Origin: a virus
DNA: 35,010 bases
Direction: 5' to 3' (one strand)
Virus record (IMG/VR): IMGVR_UViG_3300037137_001042
Span: 1 to 35,010 of that record
The position numbers were made by a program, and so were the translations under genes. Under the pieces are notes generated by a model. The model was not told the DNA's origin. It saw nothing but the letters and a program-made list of their open reading frames with translations, and did no database searches. This document shows, piece by piece, positions 28,052 to 35,010 of the stretch (the first letter of the stretch is position 1; the number at the start of each line of letters is the position of its first letter).

Positions 28052-28180
28052 ATGGATGCTTTCCTCAAGGTTCTGCGGATATGCGAACTTGACCACATTC
28101 CATGCGAGCACTACGACTGCCTTGACCTTGTGCGTACTTGCCCGGCGCTGAGAAGGTTGAATGCCGAAAAACAGAGATGA
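28052..28180 (+). CDS. small Cys-rich protein (42 aa), possible frameshifted continuation
   Basis: From the ATG at 28052 the product has 42 residues (FLKVLRICELDHIPCEHYDC, then RTCPALRRLN), again Cys-rich. In the same frame the sequence is open upstream to the TAG at about 27983 and reads FGNPPRNEKGACGHAVK, so it could be the second part of the preceding gene after a one-base shift, or a separate gene with a missed start. It ends just before the hairpin that closes the operon. Confidence 0.45.
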   Translation: MDAFLKVLRICELDHIPCEHYDCLDLVRTCPALRRLNAEKQR

Positions 28181-28190
28181 TGGAAATCTC

Positions 28191-28209
28191 TGGCACTTTT
28201 AGTGTGCCA
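28191..28209. terminator. hairpin between convergent operons
   Basis: TGGCAC/GTGCCA (28191-28196 with 28204-28209), a 6-bp stem with a 7-base loop containing TTTT, lies between the plus-strand stop at 28180 and the minus-strand stop at 28241. It probably ends both transcripts. Confidence 0.5.
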
Positions 28210-28240
28210 AACCTAGACTAAGTGGCTTAGAAACAGTGCC

Positions 28241-30100
28241 TCATGGCGGATCATAGTCTTTCGTCCACGTCGGAGTATCAAGCGCCAGGTTGCCAGTCTT
28301 TAAACTTGTCGATTGCTTGTCCTGGAACTCTGGCCGCTGGTTCTCATTGGCACGTTTGAGACTATCGTAGGCGGGTCTAGCTCGCGCGTTAGTCAAGTCG
28401 TCGGTCACGTGGAGAGTCGTCACCCATTTCCCAGCTGAAAGCTGATCCACTATCTTCGTCACACGGAAATCGTCGTTAATCTTAAAGACGCCACCACTAT
28501 TCTTCTTCGCGTGAACGTGAACAAGTTGCCCAGGCTTAATGTATCGCGTGTAAGGTATCTGTAACGTGCCTACTCTACTGGTCTTTGCCAGTCTGAGGAG
28601 TTCCGCGTAGGCGGCGCGCGCCATGAGCCCCGAGTCATCTGTATCGCTCAATGCGTCATCGTGCGCTTGATTATCCGTGACGACCTTGACTTTTAAGTGG
28701 TCGCTGGCTATCTTCGTGCCGTCCTTGGCGATCCTGACTATGGGCACATCGCCGAAGTATAGTCCATCAACGTAGAAATAAACATCTCCGTAGGTGTTAG
28801 TGTAGAAGGCGAACGCGATGAAGTTTATGTTGTTCCAGTTAAGGATAACGTCTGGGTCGACTTCAACCCATTCAAACCCGCTTTTCTGGGCGTACTGGCG
28901 ATAGTATCCTCCGATTGGAAGCTGGAACCTGTTCCAAGTGGCTTCCGTCAAGTCAGCCTTCAGTTCCTTCTCGAAGTAGTTATTCGCGTTTGTGCAGAGT
29001 CGTACCGCTGGACTCACAACAGTGTTTCCTGACAGGTTGTCGCATCGCGCGTAGAAGTTCAATGTGGGAACAGCCATCGGTCTCGATAGTTTATTGAAAT
29101 CCCAAGCCGCGTCCTGTGTTGTCGGCGTGAAAGCTGTGACGATGTACTCGGCGTCTATCCACATCTTCAGCGCCCAATCGCCTACCTGCGTTATCGTGGG
29201 TTCAACACTGATGTTTGGGTAAGCGCCGTCCTTCTCCCAGTGCAAGTCACAGCCGTAGTCAGTCCAACTATCGCCGTCACCAGGTCTCCTGAATATGCCA
29301 TTGTACATCACGAGGTTAGCTTCTGGCTGCATCTTTTCAAGGCTGAAATCAGTGAAGTCAAATCCTTGAACAAGAGTTGCGGAGGCTTGCGTCGCGGCGG
29401 CACCTGCGTACTTCTTCCAGTTCGCCCTATCGCTGCTAATCAACTTGAGGTGGATGCATCCTGCCGAGTCAACGTACCAGTGGGGACCAGCGCCCGGCGT
29501 CGCGTAGGTCGGCGCATTCATTGCGGTGAGTAGGTCGCACAGGTCAGTGATCGCCTTGTCGCATGGTTTCCACGGGAACTTTATGTACTTTATCGTGCCT
29601 GAAACGTCTTCGATGTCCGTGGTCAAATAGGCGTAACCTGAGTCTTCAGCCGTGTTCAGGACTTTTTTAACCCATTTAGGAATCATTCCGTAAGTCGCGT
29701 CTGTAAGGATTTCAAGTAGTGTATCCACTGGTCCCAATTTGCTTTGATTTCCGTATTCTTGACCTATGATTGTGTCGGCGAGTGCAGATCCTAGTCCATC
29801 ACACTTGACTATGAGGACTTCGCCTGTTTCCCTAAGTTCTTGGGTTACAAAGCGAATCACGCCGTTGAATATTTCAGTGTAACCGCCCTCTGAAGAATCC
29901 TTCACTTGGTACTGGATGTCTGTGCCGACTGTCACTATGTCCTCGAGTTCGTCAAGGGCGGGCGCGTGGAGGACGATTGTAGCAACTAAGAAGCCGTTCT
30001 CGTAACTGTTCATCTGAAAGTTGAGTCCGACCGTGCCCGTGTAGACGTCGACGCCTGAGTTAAAGAGTAACTTGAATTTTGGTTTAAGAACGTAGTCCAT
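28241..30100 (-). CDS. tail hub/baseplate-like protein with carbohydrate-binding-like insert
   Basis: A 619-residue protein and the last gene of the late operon. Residues 1-110 (VDVYTGTVGLNFQMNSYENG; EIFNGVIRFVTQELRETGEVLIVKC, given in parts) resemble the gp27/hub-type tail domains, and the end (TLQIPYTRYIKPGQLVHVHAKKN; FRVTKIVDQL) returns to the same hub fold. Between about 265 and 430 is a jelly-roll-like insert (GDWALKMWIDAEYIV; YFYVDGLYFGDV) that resembles carbohydrate-binding modules. This insert could contact host surface sugars. It is the largest protein of the virus and may combine hub and receptor-binding roles. Confidence 0.65.
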   Translation of the reverse strand: MDYVLKPKFKLLFNSGVDVYTGTVGLNFQMNSYENGFLVATIVLHAPALDELEDIVTVGTDIQYQVKDSSEGGYTEIFNGVIRFVTQELRETGEVLIVKCDGLGSALADTIIGQEYGNQSKLGPVDTLLEILTDATYGMIPKWVKKVLNTAEDSGYAYLTTDIEDVSGTIKYIKFPWKPCDKAITDLCDLLTAMNAPTYATPGAGPHWYVDSAGCIHLKLISSDRANWKKYAGAAATQASATLVQGFDFTDFSLEKMQPEANLVMYNGIFRRPGDGDSWTDYGCDLHWEKDGAYPNISVEPTITQVGDWALKMWIDAEYIVTAFTPTTQDAAWDFNKLSRPMAVPTLNFYARCDNLSGNTVVSPAVRLCTNANNYFEKELKADLTEATWNRFQLPIGGYYRQYAQKSGFEWVEVDPDVILNWNNINFIAFAFYTNTYGDVYFYVDGLYFGDVPIVRIAKDGTKIASDHLKVKVVTDNQAHDDALSDTDDSGLMARAAYAELLRLAKTSRVGTLQIPYTRYIKPGQLVHVHAKKNSGGVFKINDDFRVTKIVDQLSAGKWVTTLHVTDDLTNARARPAYDSLKRANENQRPEFQDKQSTSLKTGNLALDTPTWTKDYDPP

Positions 30101-30102
30101 TC

Positions 30103-30471
30103 TTATGATCCCCTATTATCGTCGTATGGGCTTCCAATGCCTGCAATGGTGACGAAAGTTCCAGCCAACGTGATTAACCCTATTATCGTGCCCATGCCTT
30201 CAGTATTCAACAGTATCATTACAGTGTGTAGCATTCGCGCAATCAGAATCAATCTCTGTATCAACTGAATGCTGCGCTGGACGTCTTCGGGCAACCCCAT
30301 GCGCCCCATTAGGCTGATAACCCTGTAGGAAATGTATTCGAGTTCCCGCAGTTCCCCGCGTACTTCCCCGTATTCGGCCCTGACGGTGCTAGCTTTTGCT
30401 TCAACCTTATTGAGCATTTCCATGCATTCGTTCAGTTGAGAGATGAGACCTGGAAGTTCTGCCGTGCTCAT
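30103..30471 (-). CDS. short tail protein with coiled coil and hydrophobic C-terminus
   Basis: A 122-residue protein with a long helical first part (LISQLNECMEMLNKVEAKAS; EVRGELRELEYISYRV) and a hydrophobic C-terminal part (LIARMLHTVMILLN; GTIIGLITLAGTFVTIAGI). In position (tube-like gene, then this, then hub) it occupies the usual place of the tape measure protein, but it is far shorter than usual ones. If it is the tape measure, the tail would be very short. Otherwise it is a membrane-penetrating tail-tip component. Confidence 0.55.
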   Translation of the reverse strand: MSTAELPGLISQLNECMEMLNKVEAKASTVRAEYGEVRGELRELEYISYRVISLMGRMGLPEDVQRSIQLIQRLILIARMLHTVMILLNTEGMGTIIGLITLAGTFVTIAGIGSPYDDNRGS

Positions 30472-30488
30472 ACTTTTGTCCTCGCGTC

Positions 30489-30806
30489 CTACCTAGTTCT
30501 CCAACTTGATCCTACTCCCATTCGGCTAATGACAATGTCATTCACCATTGCTATAACCTGCTTCACCCGTTCAACCAAATCCGAAATATCAATGTCGTAG
30601 GTCACTTCGCATCGGCAATTTAACCCCGTGTGACCGTGAGCTAGACTGCCTATACCCATGCTCCAGACAGGACCGTATATAGGATGGGTCAACGTGTCTC
30701 CTATCGAATCGGTAGAAGTATCAAATGTCCACACATACCCATGTAATTTCTCGCATATTTTGCAGGCGTCCGCCCTAGCGAGCCAGAACAATTTGACGAT
30801 TGCCAA
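30489..30806 (-). CDS. MuF/gp7-like minor head or head-tail protein (zinc motif)
   Basis: A 105-residue protein with WLARADACKICEKLHGYVW at the start and, after a Gly/His loop, HTGLNCRCEVTYD. The pattern C-x2-C ... N-C-R-C is typical of the C-terminal part of SPP1 gp7/Mu F-type head morphogenesis proteins, which bind zinc. Here it is separated from the portal and placed with tail genes. It may be a small minor head protein injected with DNA, or a tail accessory. The family link rests on the Cys pattern only. Confidence 0.5.
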   Translation of the reverse strand: MAIVKLFWLARADACKICEKLHGYVWTFDTSTDSIGDTLTHPIYGPVWSMGIGSLAHGHTGLNCRCEVTYDIDISDLVERVKQVIAMVNDIVISRMGVGSSWRTR

Positions 30807-30812
30807 TTCGGG

Positions 30813-31253
30813 TCACGTTATCCCGAACCGTTGTTTGTAAGTGTCGGTTGCTGGATCCTTCGCGTAATACTCTACGAACTCTAGTCTGAGGCTTCTGTGC
30901 GCCTGATTAGGACCGCCCTTGAAACTGAAGACTGCGGACTGCAACGTCATGTTCATCACCGCGCCGAACGGCGGAAGAGTCACAGCCACGTACGGGATAG
31001 ATGGGAGCTTGTGGATCATCTCGAAGAACACTTGACCGTCAACCGTGTCGCCCGCCCGCGTCCAGTCGCCCATGTCAAGGTCGCAACCGATCGACAGTGT
31101 GGATAGTTCACTGCCCAACTGTTGGGTGTGGGCGCCAGCCATGCCAGGTGGCTCAAGGAACACGTTCCTGCCCTTAATCATGAGTTCTAAGCCGTCAGCC
31201 GTATTGGGAATCGTTATTGTGCCGCCGTCGAAGACGAAACTTATTTTGGTCAT
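30813..31253 (-). CDS. tail tube-like or baseplate protein
   Basis: A 146-residue beta-rich protein (KISFVFDGGTITIPNTADG; PYVAVTLPPFGAVMNMTLQS; AVFSFKGGPNQAHRSLRLEF). It lies after the tail-completion-like gene and before the hub, where tail tube genes are found. Overlap of start and stop with the neighbour (ATGA-type) supports operon translation. No long tape measure follows. The assignment is by position and secondary structure impression. Confidence 0.5.
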   Translation of the reverse strand: MTKISFVFDGGTITIPNTADGLELMIKGRNVFLEPPGMAGAHTQQLGSELSTLSIGCDLDMGDWTRAGDTVDGQVFFEMIHKLPSIPYVAVTLPPFGAVMNMTLQSAVFSFKGGPNQAHRSLRLEFVEYYAKDPATDTYKQRFGIT

Positions 31254-31714
31254 AGCAGATCCCTCTTGTATTCGATGTCATATTCTTCGCTATACAGGTA
31301 GAAGGCTCCAAGTCTCTGGGTCTTCGGCGTTGAACCGCTGAGTTTTCGGACTGAAACAGCCCATGCGCCAGGTTGTGCCTCGAAGACTCTTCTGACTTCG
31401 GCTTCCAACTGCCTCAGTAGTTTCATTGCTGTTATGCCTGTCTTATCCATCGACGCCATGGTAACGGGAACCTTCTCAACGTAGCCGTAGGGAACCAAGT
31501 CCACGTCAACGAGCGCTTGGCTACTAGCTTGGCCGACGCTAATTACGGCGTCCACGCCCTTGTCTATGAACACTCTGCTTAGCGGGTAGTTTGGCCAGTC
31601 GAAGGCGCAGATGACGGTTGCGGTGGTGCTTCCATTGTCTTCCTTCACGTTCGCCGCCGTGTAGTAGGCGTCGATTATCTCCTTCATGTTCTTCTGTGCC
31701 GTGTCAACAACCAT
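31250..31714 (-). CDS. tail completion/terminator-like protein
   Basis: A 154-residue alpha/beta protein (KNMKEIIDAYYTAANV; VICAFDWPNYPLSRVFIDKG; VEKVPVTMASMDKTGITAM; AMKLLRQLEAEVRRVFEAQP). The helix-strand arrangement and its location between the connectors and tail tube fit tail terminator/completion proteins, which cap the tube at the head side. No motif gives certainty. Confidence 0.5.
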   Translation of the reverse strand: MVVDTAQKNMKEIIDAYYTAANVKEDNGSTTATVICAFDWPNYPLSRVFIDKGVDAVISVGQASSQALVDVDLVPYGYVEKVPVTMASMDKTGITAMKLLRQLEAEVRRVFEAQPGAWAVSVRKLSGSTPKTQRLGAFYLYSEEYDIEYKRDLL

Positions 31715-31723
31715 TGTTATCGC

Positions 31724-32098
31724 CTAAGTGTGAAGCGCGTTATAGACTAGTTGGCACTCGTAGAACACGAGCAAGTCGCCTACGCAGTGCGGGGTCACGG
31801 ATTCAACCGTGTAGTATCGGCTTGCCGCGTCCATGACTTCGTCGCCTTCTATGACCGCCGTCTTTGTTAATCCGACTGCGTCCCGCTTGACGTACAAGCC
31901 AGATTCAATGAGCATCAGCGTGGCCGCCCTGCCGAGGATTACCATCTCAATCGTCGTGTTGGCGTAGCTCTTAGCGTACCATCCTGTCTCGCCGTCGGCT
32001 ACGCCTAGGCTGAGGGTTCTACGTGTGACGTCTAGGCTTGCGCCTATGAACCTGAGTTTCGCCGCGAACCTGTCATACAGACCAGTGAAGGTTGACAT
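31724..32098 (-). CDS. head-tail connector-like protein B (paralog of next gene)
   Basis: A 124-residue protein sharing with the N-terminal part of the gene at 32103-32975 the blocks ETGWYAKSYANTTIEMVIL versus ETGWYGAAYNNSTIKMIIL, then EGDEV versus EGDLI, and VTPHCVGDLLVFYECQLVYN versus VTPHAVGNITIYYELELAYN. The two are therefore tandem paralogs. The fold is beta-rich. Position between radical SAM/connector and tail genes suggests rings of the head-tail interface. Confidence 0.6.
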   Translation of the reverse strand: MSTFTGLYDRFAAKLRFIGASLDVTRRTLSLGVADGETGWYAKSYANTTIEMVILGRAATLMLIESGLYVKRDAVGLTKTAVIEGDEVMDAASRYYTVESVTPHCVGDLLVFYECQLVYNALHT

Positions 32099-32102
32099 AT
32101 AC

Positions 32103-32975
32103 CTATATTCCTTTGAATAATGCCACTTTACTAGTGTTACCTGTCCACCAATTGTATCCAGATACCGTTAGATATTTGCCGCCAGCGGAGAATGCGAGTT
32201 GAAAATATCTAGTGGTTAAGTATCCAATACTCAAAACAGTGTTTAAGTCGATACTTTGTATTAGAGTTCCGTTTTTATAGATGTGTAATTCATAGAACGA
32301 ACCTGTATTAGTGACTTCAGCAAAGTATGTTCCTAATGCGCTAGGAGAAGGGGAACCAGCTTCAGCGGCTCCTCCACTATATTTGTAACTGGGAGTTTCA
32401 ATTAATGTGCCATCCGAAAGTTTGGCGATTCCGAATTTTGGGCCACCTCCATACCACATCAAAAGTCTATCTGTTGATTCGTTGAAGGTGATTAAGTCAA
32501 CTCCGAAACTACTTATGCCCCAATCCGCCCCGATTATTTTTACCCATTGTAATACCCATGATGTGAAGTTTCCTTCGATCAGTTCCCATTCGTCAGGCAA
32601 GATTATGTCAGACTCCCCATTGTATGCAAGTTCAAGTTCATAGTAAATTGTTATATTACCCACTGCATGGGGTGTAACCGAAATAACGTGGTAAAGTCTA
32701 TGGTCAACGGCCACAATTAAATCACCTTCCAATACTTGAGAAGCAGTGAAACCCGCGAAGTTTATCGAGAAAGCGTGCCCAGCGGGCACTTCGTACTCCT
32801 TTTTGCCCCTTGGCAGAATAATCATTTTAATCGTGGAATTATTGTACGCCGCACCATACCAACCCGTCTCCGAATCCTGTCCCCCCAATACGAGACTTTC
32901 CAAGGTCACATCTGCGTTGGCGCCCTTGTCCTCCATGACCCTTATGAAGTCCTCAACGAGTCCGTCTGGGCGCAT
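32103..32975 (-). CDS. head-tail connector-like protein A with added C-terminal beta domain
   Basis: The ATG at 32975 was chosen because GGAGGTC lies 9 bases upstream; an in-frame start at 33020 would lie inside the neighbouring gene. The 290-residue product has an N-terminal connector-like domain (residues about 1-120, paralogous to the gene at 31724) and then about 165 extra residues (ELIEGNFTSWVLQWVKIIGA; SGGAAEAGSPSPSALGTYFA; GKYLTVSGYNWWTGNTS), rich in Gly, Ser, Thr and aromatic residues and strand-like. This added domain is visibly more A/T-rich, which suggests acquisition. It may be a surface lectin-like or propeller-like domain for host contact. Confidence 0.6.
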   Translation of the reverse strand: MRPDGLVEDFIRVMEDKGANADVTLESLVLGGQDSETGWYGAAYNNSTIKMIILPRGKKEYEVPAGHAFSINFAGFTASQVLEGDLIVAVDHRLYHVISVTPHAVGNITIYYELELAYNGESDIILPDEWELIEGNFTSWVLQWVKIIGADWGISSFGVDLITFNESTDRLLMWYGGGPKFGIAKLSDGTLIETPSYKYSGGAAEAGSPSPSALGTYFAEVTNTGSFYELHIYKNGTLIQSIDLNTVLSIGYLTTRYFQLAFSAGGKYLTVSGYNWWTGNTSKVALFKGI

Positions 32976-32979
32976 GGCG

Positions 32980-33375
32980 CTAGACCTCCGTCTTGAGGAA
33001 TACTCTTCCTGATGTCGCACCTGTCGAAGTGATTATCAACATCGCTATTCCGTCCTCAATCAACTTCATATATAGATTGTATTGGGGATCGCTTATGACG
33101 CTTGTCACGGATAAGCCACCTACCGAAGCATTTGGTCCTCGATCAACGAAAGCCTTCACCATCAACGTCGTGAGCATCTTCACCAGAGACGCCTGTTGCG
33201 ATGTTAATGTCACGGTTTTGCTTCCCGCTGATCCTGAGAGCGCGCTCATCGATAGCCCCGTGCGGAGGTTAAGGTAGCCTATGCTGTTGTCTATCACGCC
33301 CTCTAGATTGATCAGGGAGATGTCGGTGACTGTGTAGTTGTTTTCGTCTAAGATTATCTGGGCTGTAACGTTCAT
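32980..33375 (-). CDS. small head-tail or virion protein
   Basis: A 131-residue protein whose ATG overlaps the radical SAM stop (ATGA). It is beta-rich with Thr/Ser/Val (ISLINLEGVIDNSIGYLNLR; GSKTVTLTSQQASLVKMLTT) and ends with IDGIAMLIITSTGATSG-like strands. It may be an adaptor at the head-tail interface, based on position only. Confidence 0.5.
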   Translation of the reverse strand: MNVTAQIILDENNYTVTDISLINLEGVIDNSIGYLNLRTGLSMSALSGSAGSKTVTLTSQQASLVKMLTTLMVKAFVDRGPNASVGGLSVTSVISDPQYNLYMKLIEDGIAMLIITSTGATSGRVFLKTEV

Positions 33376-34175
33376 TCATGTTCACTTCCCATAAACAGTT
33401 CTCCATAAAGTTTGTTACTGAAACAGCAGTCCGCGCAGGACGCTACTTTGCCCCGTTCACCGTTACGGTGAAGTCTGCGAACTTCCTTGTAATTCTGGTT
33501 ATGCCAGACTTCTTCGACGCTGGCAAGGTTCAAGTCGCCTAGTTGCGTGCGATTATCCCAGTCTTGACAACATAAACCTACATGCCCATCCCAATACGAG
33601 ACTAATTCGGCAAACGGTCTTTTGCAAGATTCAATCGGTTTCGGTTCATCTGGCATATCTCCGAAACCTTTGACGCTGTGTTCTTTGTAGATGCGGACTC
33701 TGTCTACAATCTTCTGCCATGAATTGATGAATTTCTTCTTTTTGTCGGTTGGAATGAGGCTTTCTAGGATGCTGACTTGAGTCTCTAGTCGCCTGTTGCG
33801 GATTGAACGCAGAAACTTGCCGTGGTTGGTGTTCCAAGGGTACTTAAATTCGTGGAGGCTGAGGCTGAAGAAACTACAACTCCGCTGTATCGCCTTCCCG
33901 TTTGCCTTTGTCAAGTAGTCGCCGTTGCTCGCGAGTTGCACTTGCTTGAAGCGCCTAAGTTTCTCCATGAACTCTGGGAACAGCGGGTGAACGAGGCTTT
34001 CCCCCCTGAAGAAGGGCACGATAACCGTGCTGTCAGGCAACTGCTGTAGTATGTGTGTGTAGAGTGCTTCAGCCATGAATCCCTGCGGGTACGTGCTTTT
34101 GTGCCGTGGGCAGCCTTGGCAGTTGCGGTTGCACTTGTTCGTCAGTTCTATTATGACGCGAGTCGGCAGTTTCAT
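33372..34175 (-). CDS. radical SAM/SPASM-type enzyme
   Basis: The ATG at 34175 overlaps the TGA of the second ligase (ATGA); the longer frame upstream is a shadow. The 267-residue product has the radical SAM iron-sulfur motif CxxxCxxC (C15, C19, C22, in TNKCNRNCQGCPR) near the N-terminus and a C-terminal SPASM-like cluster region (SYWDGHVGLCCQDWDN, then SVEEVWHNQNYKEVRRLH and VASCADCCF). It should use SAM to make a radical for a difficult C-H transformation on a sugar, lipid, peptide or cofactor. As the last enzyme of the cassette it points to an unusual modification, and it sits directly in front of the connector genes. Confidence 0.85.
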   Translation of the reverse strand: MKLPTRVIIELTNKCNRNCQGCPRHKSTYPQGFMAEALYTHILQQLPDSTVIVPFFRGESLVHPLFPEFMEKLRRFKQVQLASNGDYLTKANGKAIQRSCSFFSLSLHEFKYPWNTNHGKFLRSIRNRRLETQVSILESLIPTDKKKKFINSWQKIVDRVRIYKEHSVKGFGDMPDEPKPIESCKRPFAELVSYWDGHVGLCCQDWDNRTQLGDLNLASVEEVWHNQNYKEVRRLHRNGERGKVASCADCCFSNKLYGELFMGSEHE

Positions 34176-34975
34176 TTGATGACCAGAATTTGCTCGGTGG
34201 CTAATTCGGGGGAACCGTGGGTTTTGAGCCATTCCCTAGTTGCCCACGTTTGCCATAGGCTCCTGATTTCTTCGGTGGATGACGGGTGGACATTCGGGAA
34301 ATAGCGCTTCAGTTCCTTCTCCCACATAACTAGGTAACTTTTGCGTCCGTTCTTCTTCTTCCTTTCCAACACGGATGGCGGTAATAAGCCGTGGTAAGCC
34401 TTTCTCAACCCCTTTTTTTCACAGTTGAAGTCATGATAAGGAACAGTTTTGCTCCAATCCAGATTATTTGGGTGCATTGGCACTTGAAGATTTATCTTGA
34501 AACTGCCATAGATAGTTTGGTAGGTTGGAATCACGTACTCGAAGAATCCCTGCCAATTCTCCACGTAGGTTTTTCTGGGTTTGTACCAGTAGCCTCCGAA
34601 GTGTTCGTCTCCGCCTTCGCCGATGTAACAGTTCAGTCGCCCATCTTTGCTGGCTTGTTTCGCGAGCCAGTACGGCCAAAGATTAAAACGCGGCACGCTG
34701 AAGTGCTTGAGAATCTCAGGATACTCTCCCAGCATGTTTTCAATAAATATTTCCGTGTGGCGGGTTCCGTAGCAATCAGCTACCTGTGCGGCGTACTCGA
34801 ACTCTGTTTCTTGGTCGCTGAAGCCAGCCGTGTAGGTGTAAATTGGCTCTGTGCTTTTCTCTTTCAAGTGATGCAGGATTATGGTACTGTCTATGCCGCC
34901 ACTGATGTTCACGCATGGCTTCGGATAAGGAACAACGGCGTTCCGAATCAGGTTTACGAGAGGGTGTTCCTTCAA
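34172..34975 (-). CDS. asparagine synthetase-like ATP-dependent ligase 2 (TTG start)
   Basis: A 267-residue protein with the PP-loop SGGIDS at residues 25-30 and the second motif GEGGDEHFGGYW at 119-130, followed by the C-terminal helical part (KAYHGLLPPSVLERKKKNGR). As in the first ligase, the glutaminase domain is missing, and this one is even shorter. The TTG start overlaps the glycosyltransferase TGA stop (TTGA), and the stop overlaps the radical SAM ATG. It is clearly related to but not identical with the other ligase, so the two probably catalyse successive or alternative steps of one pathway. Confidence 0.85.
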   Translation of the reverse strand: MKEHPLVNLIRNAVVPYPKPCVNISGGIDSTIILHHLKEKSTEPIYTYTAGFSDQETEFEYAAQVADCYGTRHTEIFIENMLGEYPEILKHFSVPRFNLWPYWLAKQASKDGRLNCYIGEGGDEHFGGYWYKPRKTYVENWQGFFEYVIPTYQTIYGSFKINLQVPMHPNNLDWSKTVPYHDFNCEKKGLRKAYHGLLPPSVLERKKKNGRKSYLVMWEKELKRYFPNVHPSSTEEIRSLWQTWATREWLKTHGSPELATEQILVIK

Positions 34976-35010
34976 CGGTTAATCACTTGTTCAGCTACGT
35001 CAAGGTGAAT
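34884..35010. repeat. terminal direct repeat, copy 2
   Basis: Identical to bases 1-127; see that entry. On the circle this DNA covers the start of ligase 2 and the end of the glycosyltransferase. Confidence 0.95.

Noticed and set aside
27888-28151. 87-residue plus-strand frame
   Set aside because: Ser/Thr/Arg-rich shadow of the Cys-rich frames at 27841 and 28052, which have coupled starts and metal-site patterns.
1-35010. CRISPR arrays, insertion sequences, integrase attachment sites
   Set aside because: No regularly spaced repeats, transposase frames or tRNA-end duplications were seen. The 127-bp end repeat is explained by assembly of a circle.

Overview
The window is one complete circular viral genome, or one with redundant ends. 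Its first 127 bases are identical to its last 127 bases, so the unit is 34,883 bp and genes run across the join. It encodes the core of a head-tail virus (Caudoviricetes type): small and large terminase, portal, a maturation protease fused to a scaffold, HK97-type major capsid proteins, head-tail connectors and a tail hub. An archaeal host is the best guess. TATA-like boxes lie about 25 bases before start codons that have no Shine-Dalgarno, there are several ribbon-helix-helix regulators, and one small protein has an archaeal pilin-like N-terminus. The host lineage cannot be named from sequence alone; an uncultured Thermoproteota or Bathyarchaeia-type or methanogenic archaeon would fit.

Layout. 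A minus-strand late operon of about 20 kb starts near 13.57 kb, runs down to base 1, continues through the join at 34.98 kb and ends at 28.24 kb. Its order is TerS, TerL, portal, small virion proteins, protease-scaffold, capsid protein B, decoration-like protein, capsid protein A, three small Cys-rich proteins, methyltransferase, asparagine-synthetase-like ligase, glycosyltransferase, a second such ligase, radical SAM/SPASM enzyme, then connectors, tail tube-like protein and hub. The five-enzyme modification cassette therefore sits inside the structural operon. A plus-strand early region (14.0-17.3 kb) holds small genes, a hammerhead ribozyme with a structured RNA of about 480 nt behind it, a winged-helix-like protein, a DNA methyltransferase and a ribbon-helix-helix protein. 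A minus-strand operon (20.76-17.29 kb) encodes membrane proteins around a GTPase and a GAP1-like partner. A plus-strand group (20.8-22.75 kb) holds small, often Cys-rich proteins. A minus-strand group (24.94-22.95 kb) holds a ParB/MT-A70 fusion and an HTH protein. A last plus-strand group (25.0-28.18 kb) starts with a ribbon-helix-helix gene behind a perfect palindrome and includes a PD-(D/E)XK-like nuclease and a PAPS-reductase-like PP-loop enzyme.

The strongest new observation is at 15,373-15,913. A complete consensus type I hammerhead ribozyme would cut between A15433 and G15434. The freed 5' end (15434-15444) can then pair, 10 of 11 positions, with 15903-15913, closing an ORF-free, strongly structured RNA of about 480 nt. 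The same 5' bases form ribozyme stem I before cleavage, which implies a refolding step. Other notable points are two diverged major capsid proteins, duplicated connectors, the GTPase/GAP1-like/membrane operon, the modification cassette, the lack of a long tape measure gene, and the lack of any recognisable replicase or integrase.
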